From NCBI GenBank assembly GCA_025093985.1, contig JACAAK010000012.1, positions 1,240,001 to 1,304,000 on the forward strand: DNA of 64,000 nt. The letters are read 5' to 3'. Made by a program: the position numbers and the translations under genes. The notes below the pieces were generated by a model that was not told the DNA's origin, did not search any database, and was given only the letters and a program-made list of their open reading frames with translations. The first letter of the stretch is position 1, and each line of letters begins with the position of its first letter. Source of the stretch: Calvatia gigantea (Eukaryota > Basidiomycota > Agaricomycetes > Agaricales > Lycoperdaceae). Below, piece after piece: positions 48,626 to 61,524 of the stretch.

Positions 48626-51583
48626 ATGCTGGACACGCTCTCAAGATGGAAACGCAAACTCTCTTCCTCCGCCGCACGCGGATATTCTACCGAGGACGGC
48701 TCTTACCAGACAGCCCACTCTGGGTCAGCCTCTGGTTCAGCACCTCGGCAAATTCGAACCATAAGCCAACCAATTCCTCGTTCATCACCCAGCTCATTAT
48801 CCGGGTCTTTTGTCGGGGGTTTCGACAGTCTTGGTAACAGCATCAGCGGGAGCGGAGGGAACATAGGAAATACATGGCAAGAGGCGATGTTGTCCGAGAT
48901 CGAGGATAACAGACCTATGGGAACTTTAGGCAGGCGGAGGATGGGGGGTTCTATTGGTTCCACTTCAGGGTCAGGGCTCGTTCAGGAGGTTTTTGGTGGC
49001 GGTGGCGAGGGTGTGGATGGTGTGACTGGATCATCTGCGCCTGCGGTTGTGAGGTTGGATTCTGTGCCTCCGCAACAACAACAACAACAAGCAGCAGCAG
49101 CAGCAAATGTATCCCTATGTGTCACAGCCGCAACAGTTTCATGCACTCCCCAAAGGGACTCTCCGCCTTCAGACGAATGTCCATCCACAGCCGAGCCAGC
49201 AAATAATGATGACACACCCGAACCGCCCACTTCAACCTCACCAGCCTGATATGAGCACGAGCACGAACACGAAGCACGAGCACGGGCTATGTATATCACC
49301 CGCACACAATCAAACAACTCTCACCGATTGTCGAACAAGACTATATCACGCCCACATCTACCAACTCTGCTTCTCTCGATTATCAGTCTCTCAAAAAAGC
49401 CGGATCGATTTTAGGTTCTGTCCTTGCTACGCCGAATTCAGCATCGGCGGGGAGGAATAGTGGTGGACTCAGGAATTCAGGGAGTGGAAGTGGAAGTGGG
49501 AGTGGGGATGGAGGGACGAATGTAGGAACTCTTGGATCGTCGAGGAGGCAGAGTGGTGTTACAGGAGGAACGGGTACGACGTCTGGGGGATCCGGGCATT
49601 CACATGGTGCGAATCATGCTGGAGGAAGTCCAGCTACGCCTGCCACGGCCGGTACGATTGGGACGGTAGGGACGAGTGGGAGTGGTACGGCGATGGGAGG
49701 AGGAACGCCTACTATGGGATATGTCCCGCCACAACATATGAATGTGCATGTGAATGTTGGAGAGACGAGTTTTGCTTCGACGAGTGGGACGTCGCCGATG
49801 TCGCAGTATGAGACTCCGACGTCGCATTCGAATTGGTCGAGTCCGTCGGCGATTCCGAGTCCTGCGAATGGGGGTCCTGGTGTGAGTCCGGGAGGAGGTG
49901 CAGGTGGTAGCGGTGGCAGTGGAGGTGGTGTTGGAAATGGGAGTAGGAGTGGGACGCCTGAAGTTCCTCGTAAGTTTTGCATTCACCTCCAGTTCCGGGC
50001 GACAAAAGTTAATGTGTGGTGTGGTTATTTCTAGGTCCAAGTCCAGCCCATGCATCGCCATTCCTTTCAAGAACACTAAACCGTTCAGCCTCACAGGGCT
50101 CCTCAAGAGCCCGGAGCAGTAACACGAGTATGAGCACAATCCCCGTTCCATCCGTTCATGGATCCGTAGCTGCCAGTGTAGGGCGGCAAGGATCAATCAA
50201 ATCCGTCAAGACGCAGCAGCAACCATCGAGTCAACCAAGTCAAACGCCAAGCGCTACGCCTACACCCTCGTCGGTATTGACAACGCCGGTTGCTCCAGCG
50301 GAGCCGGTGATGGTGGGCCCGCCGACGATTCCTCCATTGGATTTGAGACCTCCGTTTCCAGGTCCACATCCTGGTACGGGTTTACGACCGCCGAAGAGAG
50401 GTAGTGGCTTCAGGGGTCAACAGAGGAAGGCGGCGGGTGTTGATATGATGCCGACAATTCCAGGAAGTCATGAAGGATGTTATGATGAATATGATGATGA
50501 GTATGAAGAAGAAGAATATGACGAACATGATGAAGATGATCTAGAATCCGCGCCTGGTGAAGAGGTATCGACTGGGTATGAATACGGGTACGGGTACGGG
50601 TATGGATATGGGTATGGCGTTGAATACGATGAGAAGGACGCGGAGGGGATGGGTTACGGAGGAAGGGAGACGATTAGGTATGCAGATGAGGTGAGACGGA
50701 GTATTGAAGCAGGCCCCTCGAGTGGAATTATCATTGGGGAGTCTGGCAATCACGATCAGGATTTGGAGATTGGGATTTCGGAACGCGACAAACCCATCCC
50801 ACACCACCCCTCGGCTTCGGAATCGTTCATAACACGTCGCTGGAGCCGGGATCCGAAAAAATTCAATATCAGAATAAGGGATTCGGACAGCAATCGAGTG
50901 CGAAATAGTATCACCACCATTTTCCTGCGTGCGAAGAGACAGCGCAGTTTGTTTGGAATGTCGAATTTGACGCCAGCGTTTTGGGCCTTCTGGCTGGGGT
51001 TCATTTGTCCTGTGCTCTGGTTAGTTGGTGGATGGCATTTCACGAGCTTCGGGGAGTTGCCGCCGAAGATGAGTTTTTGGGAGTTTTATTTCTCAGGAGG
51101 GGGCCCGAACTGGTGGATTGCGGGAAATATTTTGCTGCTGCATCGGGAGACGGAGGAAGGTCGTTGGGGGTGAAGACGTTAAAGGTAAAAGGAGGGATAC
51201 GAGTGGATCTGCTCCGCTGCCGAGGTGGATTGCTGAGAAGCAAAGTACAGGATGATGGCCGAGCAAGACTGAATGATCCCAAGAGGTCGCTGAGGGGTAT
51301 TGTGTACGGTTACCCTTTCATTGCTCGTCCGGCTGCTCTACCTGTGCCGGGGATGATAGAGCATATGTTAGGGATCATAGGGAAGCCGAATCGACTGCTG
51401 GACCAGTTGTACGGTGTGAAGTTGCGTGAGGTGAGAGGACGACCGGAGAGTGGGCGGAGGATATTTGACCCGTGGATTCAGCGGTGTCGATATGCGTTTT
51501 GTTATACGTGTGTGTTGGTTGCAATTGGACTTTGTACAGCATCGATGTATTTGATTGTATTTAATACGCGACAGTTGCGATAG
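48626..51583 (+). CDS. Low-complexity protein with conserved C-terminal membrane region, frame-disturbed
   Basis: The first in-frame ATG is 48626 (MLDTLSRWKRKLSSS). The N-terminal two thirds are Ser/Gly-rich, with a Gln/Ala repeat (49074-49106), Ser-Thr repeats (49248-49285), Gly-Ser tracts (49480-49520), an acidic patch (50480-50545) and a Gly-Tyr repeat encoded by 50583-50620. A clear intron is at about 49969-50034. The C-terminal third is folded and probably membranous: FWAFWLGFICPVLWLVGGWHF, FWEFYFSGGG, then KRSLRGIVYGYPF, NRLLDQLYGVKLREVRGRPE, FDPWIQRCRYAFCY and a last hydrophobic helix (LVAIGLCTASMYLIVF). Frames change by one extra base near 49106, 49275, 51168 and 51250. The C-terminal blocks look strongly constrained. 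I do not recognise a named family; two or three transmembrane segments and a cytosolic low-complexity N-terminus are inferred. Confidence 0.6.
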
Positions 51584-51791
51584 GACGCTGCATTATGTAT
51601 ATCATTATATCTCCATGGCTGACATGGGCAGGGTGTGAAATCTGTGAGACGGGTCTGGAATATTCGGTGATAGGGCGGTGAGCGCCGGTTATGCGCAGCG
51701 GAGGCTGTTTATGTGGAAAACAAACAGAGCCAAACAGAGAGTGCTACGCCTGCAGGACGTGTGGATGTAGAAGACCTAGAACTATGTCGAT

Positions 51792-54700
51792 ATGCTGTCC
51801 CTGCTCCTCATCGCCTCACTTCTCTCCATAGCACTAGCCAGGATCGTCTCTCTACGTGGCACACCAGACCTTCCCTCAAACGCCCTCGTTGAGCATGCTC
51901 ACACGCAACCACACCTCCGTTACACACCTCCCCACCCAGACACAGACCTCCACAAGGACCTTGATTTGCTTGACGTCGTCCTCCTTGCATCAGTAGATGG
52001 CAAATTCCATGCTCTCAACCGCACCTCAGGCCATAAATTGTGGTCTATGGCTCCCGATGCTTCCTCCGCTCCAGGTCCGACAGCGCTCGCTCCGCTAGTC
52101 CGCACCCATCACATCGACCACGACCTAGAAATCACAGACGAATCCACTCAACAGGAGGTCTATATCATTGAACCCCAGTCAGGGGACATCTATGTCATGA
52201 CCAACCCCTCATCACCTCTTCGGCGCTTCCCATTTACAATGCAGGAGCTCGTCGACATGTCCCCATTCAGTTTCTCAGGAGACACGGATCGGAGAGTTTT
52301 TGTGGGGAAGAAAGAGACGTCGTTGCTTGTTGTAGAATTGGAGACGGGGAAGATCAAGGCTACACTCAACTCTGAGTGTCCTTGGGATCAGTTTGAAGAG
52401 TTTAGGGAAGACAACAAGCAGTGAATTGGATTTGGATGAATTGGAAGGAAGCAAACCCCCCAAACCACCCGTTACCGAAGTCTACATCGGTCGTACAGGT
52501 TCGCTCATCCCTTTTTCATTTCTTTACAATTCCTCACAAAACTCTGACGTTATTTCGTGGGTGCGCAGACTACCATGTTTCAATAATCACTCGACCCTTA
52601 AATCAGTGATACCCCTTATACCAACCGCCCACAAATCCAAAACCTCTCTTTCTCAACGTATGGTCCTAACAGACAGGACAACCACCTTCAAAATCTTTAC
52701 CGACATACCAAGGACAACACATATGTTCAAAGTCTCCCTAACGGCGAAACCATCTCCTTTAAAGCCAGATCCACGGTCGACTCGGTCGTCCACGCCCCAA
52801 ATTCTCACCTCCTATGGGCACAGAGTTTCAACCAACCCATGTACGCATTACACATTCCCTTTTCTTCTTCACGTCCTTTCTCATGCTCAATTCTGATCCC
52901 GATTCGTTGATTGAACAGTGTCGCAATCTTCGATGTACTCCGCCGCAAATTCGATCACCATTTAGGTCCACACCCCTTCGTCCTCCTCCAACCCCGTCCT
53001 AAAATTCAAGACTTACTCCCAGGTCTCTCACCCTCCACTAAAGAAAACCCATCAACAGCCTATGTAGGCTTTGTTGAAGAAACAGGAAGCTTATTCGCTA
53101 TGAGTCCACGACGATATCCACTCGTGGCGTTCAGCAGCAAGACTAAATACTACCATAATGGTCGATTGATCGATTCTGGGAGTCCTCCTATCGTTGTAGG
53201 AAGACCTGCGAAGAAAGCAGAAGGAGGGGGAAGGGGAAGGGAAGAGGATGAAGAGGAAGAACCGACTTCTGTGGACGAGATCACGCGACTAAGGAAAGAA
53301 CGAGATGCCGCGGCTGCTGCTACACAGGCGCAAGAAGAGGAATTGCAGTGCCATGATCGGATTTTTAATGATAGGAGGTGTCTTGTTGGTGTAAGGAGAT
53401 TAGAGTTGGACGTAGGGGATGGTACAGAGACGAGGATGAAGAGGTTGATTGATGGTCCTATGGTGCCTTCTTTGGAGGACGAGTTCGATCAGCACCATCA
53501 CAACCACAATACTGGGTCGCCGTATGGTGAAGAGGTTGGGGGTAGCAATGAGAGTAATCAACCTAGCCCTGATGAAAGTGGGGATGTACCGCCACTTACG
53601 ATTGATCCGCCTAAACCTCCCAATCCCGTCGTACCAGCGGTGGCGAGTGGATGGAGATTCTGGGAGATGCTTGGTGGCACACTCGCATTGGGCATTCTTT
53701 CATTCTGGTTCCTCAAGAAACGTGGTCTATGGAGTGTACCTGCTAGACTGGAGAGCCCAGTCGTAGTGGACCCCGAGCCTGTACCACCCCTGCAGGAGCT
53801 CAAACCAGAACCACAGAAAGAGGTAGCGAAAAGCGGAAGATACACCAAACGGCGCTACGCCGAAATCTAACATTAGCGCCATTCAGCCACGTGGACTACT
53901 GGATGAAGATAAATCAGACTGGCAATTAGTGGACCCTCCTGCATCACCGTCGGTCAATGGCGGCTCCTCCCATTCTAGTTCTTCTACTCCTGTACCCACT
54001 ACGCCGACACCGGTAATGCCAACACCAGGGGATGAAACTGACCGTGAAGATTTGGACGGTGCGGCCACGGAGGTTGAAGAAGAGACACCTGCTAAAAATA
54101 CCGAGGCGACGCCGAAGAAGAGGACGAGGAGAGGGAAGCGAGGTGCTAAGAAGCCTAAGAACAGCTGCGAACGGGGAGGCGGTGCCGAATGGTAATGCCA
54201 AGTGGAGGGAAAGCGCAGGCGAAGAGCAAGGAGAAGGAGCAGGACAAGGCTAAAGAAAATGAAAAGGAGGTGGTGGAAGAGACAAAGACGCCACAGAGCT
54301 CGTTGGTACTTACGACTACCGCGAAACCAAATGTAGTGTCCAGTCCTTCGTTGATTGTTTCGGATACAGTTCTTGGTACGTGTCTTCTTTCTCTTCTTCG
54401 AACTAACCTACCCATGCTAATCGTTTCTTTATGAAACACCCAGGCTACGGCTCGCACGGCACAGTCGTCTTCCAGGGCTCCCTCCAAGGCCGTGCCGTAG
54501 CCGTCAAACGCCTCCTCGCGGACTTTGTCATCCTCGCCTCTCGCGAGGTATCCATCCTCCAAGAATCCGACGACCACCCCAACGTCATCCGATACTACTA
54601 CCAAGAAGCACACGCAGGATTCCTCTATATTCGCTCTAGAAGCTCTGTCCGGCTAGTCTTGCGGATCTGATAGAAACGCCGGATAGAGATGCGTGGAGGG

Positions 54701-55937
54701 ATATTGCTGTGAGCTTTGATCCGAAGAGGGCGTTGAAGGCAAGTCACGAATGGGTTGAGGCATTTACACGGGTTGAAACTCGTGCACCGGGATATAAAAC
54801 CGCAAAATATTTTAGTCTCGATGAAGGGCGTCGCGAATGCGGGTGGGAAAGGCGGGAGTGGTACTGGAGGAGCAGGAGCGAGGGGGGCGCAATACAGGAT
54901 GTTGATTTCGGACTTTGGGTTGTGTAAGAAGTTGGATGTGGACCAGACGAGCTTTTTGCCTACGGCGCATGGGGCGATGGCTGCTGGTACAGTTGGGTGG
55001 AGGGCACCGGAAATTTTGAGTGGAGAAGTCAAGTTGAATGAGTTGTCAGATGATCAGAGTTTGTCTTCGAGGGGCTCGACGGCGACTATCAACGGTAACT
55101 CGTCGATTTCGTCTACGTCATCCAGTAATTCGTCGAATGGCGGGAAGGGACGGACGAGGCTAACGAAGAGTGTGGATATATTCGCGTTGGGGTGTTTGTA
55201 TTATTATACGTTGACGGGGGGTGGGCATCCGTACGGAGATAGGTATGAGCGGGAAGTGAATATCATGAAGAATACGAAGAATTTGGAGTTATTGGAGAGG
55301 TTCGGGGAGGAGGGGACTGAGGCGGTGGATTTGATAGAGAAGATGCTGGACCCTACACCCTCAGAACGGTAAGTCGTGCTTTCATCTCTTGTACTATTCG
55401 GCTATAACGAAAACAACTCGCAGACCGGACACAACATCATGTCTTCTCCATCCGTTCTTCTGGGATTCGTCGCGGAGACTCAATTTCCTACAGGATGCCT
55501 CAGATAGATTCGAGATTATGTGTCGAGATCCCAGAGACCCACACCTAATCACTCTAGAGAAGGACGCGCAGAATGTTGTGGGGAACGACTGGCATTCCAG
55601 ACTCGAGAGGGTGTTTATCGAGAATCTGGGCAAGTTCAGAAAGTATGATGGGAAGAGCATACAGGACTTGTTAAGAGCACTACGAAACAAGGTGCGCGTC
55701 CATTCCTTGACAGTATAATTCAATGCTCTTGCTCACTTTTATACCTTACAGAAACATCATTACCAGGATCTACCGGACAATGTCAAGAGACATTTGGGAC
55801 CCATGCCAGATGGGTATCTAGCGTACTTTACGCGACGGTACCCCAACCTTTTCCTTCATGTGCACCGGGTGATAAAGGAGACCGGACTCGCGGAAGAGTC
55901 CATGTTTAGAAGTTATTTTGAACTGCCGGAATCATAG
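51792..55937 (+). CDS. IRE1: Ire1, ER-stress sensor kinase/endoribonuclease, frame-disturbed
   Basis: Type I ER membrane protein that senses unfolded proteins and splices HAC1/XBP1-type mRNA. Visible: signal peptide (residues 1-16), lumenal beta-propeller-like domain (LLASVDGKFHALNRTSG, KLWSM, EVYIIEPQSGDIYVM), a transmembrane helix (LGGTLALGILSFWFLKK, about 53669-53719), and a kinase domain from 54442 with GYGSHGTVV, AVKRLL (ATP Lys), HRDIKPQN, ISDFGLCK, GTVGWRAPE and DIFALGCLYYY. The C-terminal KEN ribonuclease domain (FLQDASDRFEI, NDWHSRLE, KKHHYQDLP, YLAYFTRRYPNLFLHVH) keeps the His-rich catalytic segment. Introns include 54375-54444 and the junctions near 55370 and 55692. Ser/Gly-rich inserts lie inside the kinase (54835-54890 and 55060-55145). 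Extra single bases break the frame, clearly at 54632, 54642 and 54739, and also near 52424, 52612, 53868, 54166 and 54206. Catalytic residues are all kept, so these look like sequence errors. Confidence 0.92.
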
Positions 55938-56313
55938 ACTCTCGTTCTCGGCGTGCAGTGGTTTGTATTGATAGGTGCTTATTTTCTGTTGCTTGTTTTA
56001 TGCTGTTTATTCCTTTTTCGTTCTGAATACGTTGATATCTTAATCCCCTCTCATCATAGCATGCCCATATCCACATCAACTTATTTACATATTACTCATC
56101 CATACTTACAGTCGACACCTTGCTTTGATTTGTGGAAGTATGTAGTCTTCGTGAATTGTATCCTATACCGTATTCGTACAGTACATACCAAAGAAAAAAA
56201 AACACGATCCGTACTCCAAGCAGGAATCTCGAGAGTTTGGGCGTGAACTGTAACGATCGAACAGGAAAATTACAGATCCGCGTGGATGTACACCAAAATA
56301 TATCAAGGTATCG
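55938..56313. other. Convergent 3' intergenic region
   Basis: About 375 bp of AT-rich sequence between the IRE1 stop and the stop of the minus-strand F-box gene. No supported ORF. Confidence 0.45.
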
Positions 56314-57641
56314 CTACCCGCGATTGGGTTTGAAAGGTTGGATTTCCATTTCCTTGAATACCCCAGAGCTTTTCAGCTTGGCAAAGTGCTTCCCCGATTT
56401 GAGGCACGAGGCTAACACTCGCGCGTCCCACTCATCCGGTATGCCTATCCCCAGCGTGAAGTTTTCGAGCATAGGAAGTGGCTGACGGCAAAGGTATTCA
56501 TCAAGGACCTGCCACGACCGGTAATAGCAACGTTTAACCCACGACACAAGGTCGTACCAGTGGCAGAAGTGAAACTCGAGACGGATTTTTTGCAGTTCCC
56601 GGGAGGAAGGAAGATATTGGAGCAAGGCTATGATCCAGTCGTGCACCTTTCTCGATCCCTCATACAAGCTGGTGTCGTACCAGACCATGATTTGCACTGC
56701 TGGTCCGTCCAGCCTTTGCAACTCGATAGCCGGGTAATCCACTCTCCCAGAAGCTGAACGTGACAGGATGTGAGCTTTTGTGTTTGTGCAAGAAGCGAAA
56801 GGTCTCTTACATCTCACAGTTATACCAAGACGCTGCAGGGAGCGGGCAATGGTCGAAGAAAGCCCTAATGGCAGCAATACCCGCCACGAGGTTTTTGGAT
56901 CGCAGGGCAATCCGGAGGCTTTCGAGAGTATCAAACGACCCATTGTTTGTGGTTTCGTTCGTCAAGAATCTCGATAAGGAACGGATGACATTGATGGTAT
57001 TGATCTCCAAATGTCTGAGCCTGGCAGCGCCGGGCACGAAGGGGGGTTTATGAATAAGCCCTTGAATCGTAAGGTTCAACGGCCCGACGCATAGGATTTG
57101 AACGGTGGGACTGAACAACGATATCAGTGAGATAGGGAATCCCATCCATACGTTCACGCGGACTTTTTCTGAGGGAAGATAACCGAAAGGTCCGTATGAG
57201 AGCCCCACTTTCCGAGGCCGAGAGATTGTTCCAATTGTTACCGGGAAGCGAGATGTCAATCTCCCGCAGCATGCAAAGTTGTTTCAAGAATTCTGGAAAA
57301 TGACGGCCCAGTATGCCACCAACCCCGTAATACCCCCGCGCAATCTCCCTTGGTCGGTGGATGTGAAAACACTTGATATATGTAGCCAGATGTCCATGAC
57401 GCTCCGGATATTGAACCATGCTATCAAAGAATTCCAGGAATTTTCCTTCACGAGAAATAGAGATGTTGATATGATGGAAGATTCGTCTTTGTGCCCGGGG
57501 TGCCCAAGTGCGTGAAACGAGGGACCACGACTTTAGGGTATCAAGCTCAGAATGGGATCGGTGAGGAAGAGGAGAAAGAAGAAGTTCGTCCAGTACTCTC
57601 TCTATTATTTCTGGAGGAAGCATTGGAGTTGATTGTAGCAT
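56314..57641 (-). CDS. F-box-like protein, frame-disturbed
   Basis: From ATG 57641 the product begins MLQSTPMLPPEIIERV, an F-box, continuing LKSWSLVSRTWAPRAQRRIF, the usual second F-box helix. The rest is a loose LRR-like region (LKQLCMLREIDISLP, TVQILCVGPLNLTIQGL, LRHLEINTINV, FDTLESLRIAL, PMLENFTLGIG). An intron of about 65 nt near 56757-56821 joins the last two exons in phase. One extra base near 57197-57199 shifts the frame, with leucine-rich blocks on both sides intact. A longer ORF opens upstream (57827), but its extra residues are low complexity, so I chose the internal ATG next to the F-box. Presumed Skp1-binding substrate receptor of an SCF ubiquitin ligase; target unknown. The gene lies between IRE1 and another F-box-like gene. 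Confidence 0.65.
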
Positions 57642-58393
57642 GGCTTGAGGTATATACTGGTGAGCAGGTAAAGGAAGGAAATATGAAAGTGAGGTGTGAC
57701 TTAAATAAATTAAAGTGACGTGACCACGATGAATCAAATATTCACGAATTTCACCTTCACCTTCGCCAGCACCTCTGGCTCTTTCCTTCAGCTCGACATT
57801 TCTTCGGTTTCCAGTTAATGCTAACATTCCCGTCGCGCTCTGCGCCGATAACTAGGTTATCTACCAAACCAAATTTAACGGCCAAGTTTTGATCTTACTC
57901 GTGCGAAACCTCGCACCCATCTGGTGCAACAATGGACTGCTCACAAAACCAGGAAGGGCATGAATGCATGAACGCTTTTCTCTTTAGGACAAATGCCGAG
58001 TATAAAACAGGTGTTTCCTTATGCTATGGATAGGCAGGCGGCTGTCCCTCCGAACTTGCGAGTCTTTCTGGCCCCAAACAACAATAGCGCCTATTGTTTG
58101 CAGTAACGTCACACATAATTAGGACACGGTGCCGATGGGCTCAATTGTCCTTTTGACGGGGGTCGTTCTTTATTCGGCCCTAGACACCTTGCTATTACCT
58201 TAATCAACAAAACTACACCTCTTCACAGCTTATATCAGAGACCTTCCACGGCAATGCCTTGCCCCAGAGCTCTTTCACTTCTCCACTATACCCTTCCTTC
58301 CCTTACCCTTACCCTCCCCCTCCGCCGCAGATACCAGGCCACAACCTTTGTAAACCGTCCATTCCGCTAACCCTCAGAGTTTACTATTGGAAG
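57642..58393. other. Divergent promoter region between two F-box-like genes
   Basis: About 750 bp between opposite starts. A pyrimidine-rich stretch at 58257-58325 precedes the plus-strand start. No supported ORF. Confidence 0.45.
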
Positions 58394-60402
58394 ATGACCT
58401 GGCCCAACCCCAGTCCGAAATCTGTTTACCCTCCCATGTTCGTTTACGATCCTAATACAGTCAGTGTTTATGAAAAGCCCGAACGTCCTTCACTCGAGTA
58501 GGTGGCCTACATGCCACATACATCAGGTATCAACTGATATCCCCATAGTGTTCGGCTTGCCCTCGAAAAAGCCAAGAATAGCCCCTCCTCAGTCCCTACG
58601 ACTACGATGTTTACCAGCTCCTCTCCAAACTCCATTCGTTCTTTAATTCCCTCTCGTTTCAAGAAAGCTCAGGTACACCGCCCAACCCATTACGTTTTTA
58701 TGTCTCATAACATCTCCATTAGGCTCATCGTAGCCTCATTCAACAAGCAAGACAGCATAACCATACGCTGGGCGCGTGCAACCTCCCGCAGCAGGCGTAT
58801 TCGAGAATTTTTTTGGAGTGCGCGCAGCTACCTTTGAGGGATTTGGATGAATGGAGTTGGATGAATGTGACGTACGTGTGCTCAAGTTGGAGGAACGCCG
58901 CGTTGCAATGTCAGCAGCTGTGGACCCAGATCGATTTTAGTATACCAGGGAGAACAGCAATTTCGATCGGTCGGGCGAAAGGGCAGTCACTATCGATTCG
59001 GACAACGGTGCAGAAGGACAATTACCAGCAATTGAGGAATATCCTCAGCACCGCGCATCAAATTGGTGTCGTTCACTTGGATTCATCATTCGATGATATC
59101 CAACCGTTGCTGGAGACCCTCGCACATCCAAGCCCCACTCTTACCTCATTGGTCGTAAATATTATACCAACCGCATCATCAACTGTTGCCTACGCGCGGC
59201 CAGATTTTCCTCTCTTCGGGCAACAATTACGGCTACGAATGGTCGAATTGAATGCTGCACCGCTTTACCTGCTATCCTATCGTTGTCCAGCACTCACTCA
59301 TCTAACACTCCGAAACCTCCCGCAATCTGAACGTCAACCAGATATTGCCAAACTCCTCTCCAATCTTCCGCGGCTGCAGCACCTTACAATCAGTAGTTGT
59401 ACCATACGGGGCAGGTCCTCATACCACCAAGTCCACCTACCCAACCTTCAACGTTTGGAGGTCGAAGGTTCTTTGCAACAGGTCGCCGACTTCCTCGAGT
59501 TCGTTACTCTTCCACCCTTCTGCCAACTCTCCTGTACCCTCTACCAACTTGAAGACCTCCCTAATAATTTGTGGAGGCTGTGCCAGTCGATTGGCGCCCA
59601 TTCATTCTCGTCGAGCCAAGATGTACCATTAGAGACTCTCGTTCTTACCGGAAACGAACTTCGTCCAAGATTTACGGACTCTTATGACCTCAACCCTGAA
59701 TTCCGCCAATCTATCCGCATCCGTGCATTCGAACCTTCTGCGAAACGTGGTAGTGCTAGTTTCGATATATCCATCGGTCCTGGCGACTGCAGTATCCCTG
59801 ACGATACCTTGATTACGACCCTGTCTGGAATTTGGCGCGCTCTATTTTTAACTGGGGTGCAAACACTGTCTTTACAGAACATCGATATTATTACACAGAA
59901 GACCTGGACACAGTTTCTTCGCACACTTCCCCAATTACGCGTACTAGACGTCAGAGGTTATGCACCTTCTGGCTTGGCCTGGGCTCTTTTGTTGGACGTA
60001 TCGTCTCCCCATTCGGGTGCCCCGCGTTTCCTAGTACCTCGGCTAATTGATGTTTATCTACACGGGGTGGACTGCTCGAGTGGGGGATTCATGCTTTCCC
60101 CTGGAGGACAGGTCAATTCACATACCGACCTGGATGACTCGAGGTTTTTGGATGTTCTCGCAGCTTGTTTGAAACAACGGCACCGGCAAAAGATGCGGTT
60201 GAGAAGCTTAACCATGACAAGGTGTGAGCAGGTGCTCCAGAAGTCATTGGGAGAGGTCAAACAAGTGGTGTCACATCTAGTATGGGATATCCGAGGGGCG
60301 ACAAAGGAGGAGAAATTACCTGCGAGGTATAGAAATGTACACCCGGACATCCCTAGGAGTGATTTGCGACATTATTACCGGTTGGAGGCGGTACTTTCTT
60401 GA
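58394..60402 (+). CDS. F-box-like/LRR protein, intact
   Basis: Three exons (58394-58497, 58549-58672 and 58756-60402) sum to 1875 nt, 624 residues, in frame throughout. Residues 1-75 are polar and include VRLALEKAKNS, a helix often seen just before the F-box in agaricomycete proteins. The F-box-like motif follows (LPQQAYSRIFLECAQL, then WMNVTYVCSSWRNAALQCQQLW, with the conserved Trp residues). The rest is leucine-rich (LRMVELNAAPLYLL, CPALTHLTLRNLP, LPRLQHLTISSC, LPNLQRLEVEG, LETLVLTGNEL, LPQLRVLDVRGY). It ends RHYYRLEAVLS. The expected role is substrate recognition in an SCF ligase; target unknown. The third exon opens after a short 83 nt intron whose acceptor is GACAG; the join keeps the F-box in frame. 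Confidence 0.75.
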
Positions 60403-61524
60403 AGGCCACGCAACTTACCGGGTTTGGTTCGGGCCTGTGTATTTTTGGATGAGCACTCGCTCTCGTGTTTTTCGTTTTCGATCTTTCCATGATGCCCGAC
60501 CCACTTGGGTTCGGTTTGCTTGTTCTTTGACTTTGACGACTCAGACCTCGTTCGTTCATGCTGCTATACTTCAGCTCTTCCTCGGTATGTCTACAGATCC
60601 CAGTATAGGCTAGTTCATGTCGTATACCTTGCGTCGGTGCCAACTGGGTGTCGATCGATTCCCACACTCTTTCCAGAATAGCTATACACAGTTCGTGTCT
60701 GGACCTTTCCACCTGATGTGCAGTATCCTCTGTTTGAGCCTGGGGAGTTCGACCGGTTCTCGGATATTAACTCGAGCGTGAGCATAACCCCGAATGATTG
60801 GGTGAGATCAACCCTATCCATGAAACATATCGAGGACCTTGAGAACATGGTTTACGGAATGTGCAAGATCAGAGCAGCGTTGGCTTGTACAGCTCGACCT
60901 GATCATCAAGATGAGGATAAATGGGGACTAATCAGTTGTGCAAGGTCCATGAGGGGAAAGCATCCAGATCGCGGGCACTCACAACGGTGGCTAGGTCGCC
61001 GAATTATGAGATACGGTTATGAGATACGGGTTCGAAAGCCGCATGGCATGTTTGAGACTCCCTCCGCCCAGAGAAGAGCCTGGGGATGGGATTAAGCAGT
61101 ATGGTAATCGCATGTATTCTATGGATAGTTCTGGAGGCACATGTCCCGGGTTTCTTGAGCCAGAGGTCCTAAGCTCAGTTCGGCACAGATTTCCAGAAGC
61201 TATTTTCGGGTTCGTGTCATCGCTTGTGAGGATGTCGGCGAGGTGGACAACGTCACAAATCTCTTCCAATCATTGTGCCAAGAAATCATCATAAGACGTA
61301 TCATGCATGCATGATCAGATGTTGATGAATGATGCCAGAGACCAATAGGCCGGAACTGAAGCTCGTGCGGTCCAGTGAACAATAGGTTCACAATACTGCA
61401 GTGAACACCGTTCAAGCGGGCATCAGGGTCAGGGTTCAAGGAGTCTGGTCACGTGAGAGCAGGTGATCACTGATCACTACCATTTCATCGCACCGCCTTG
61501 CTGCAGGTCCTTCCAAGGCAAGCC
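60403..61524. other. Intergenic region
   Basis: About 1.1 kb. ORFs such as 60718-61095 (plus) and 60353-60712 (minus) overlap each other and show no motif I recognise. The last 100 bp precede the JIP5 start. Confidence 0.4.
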
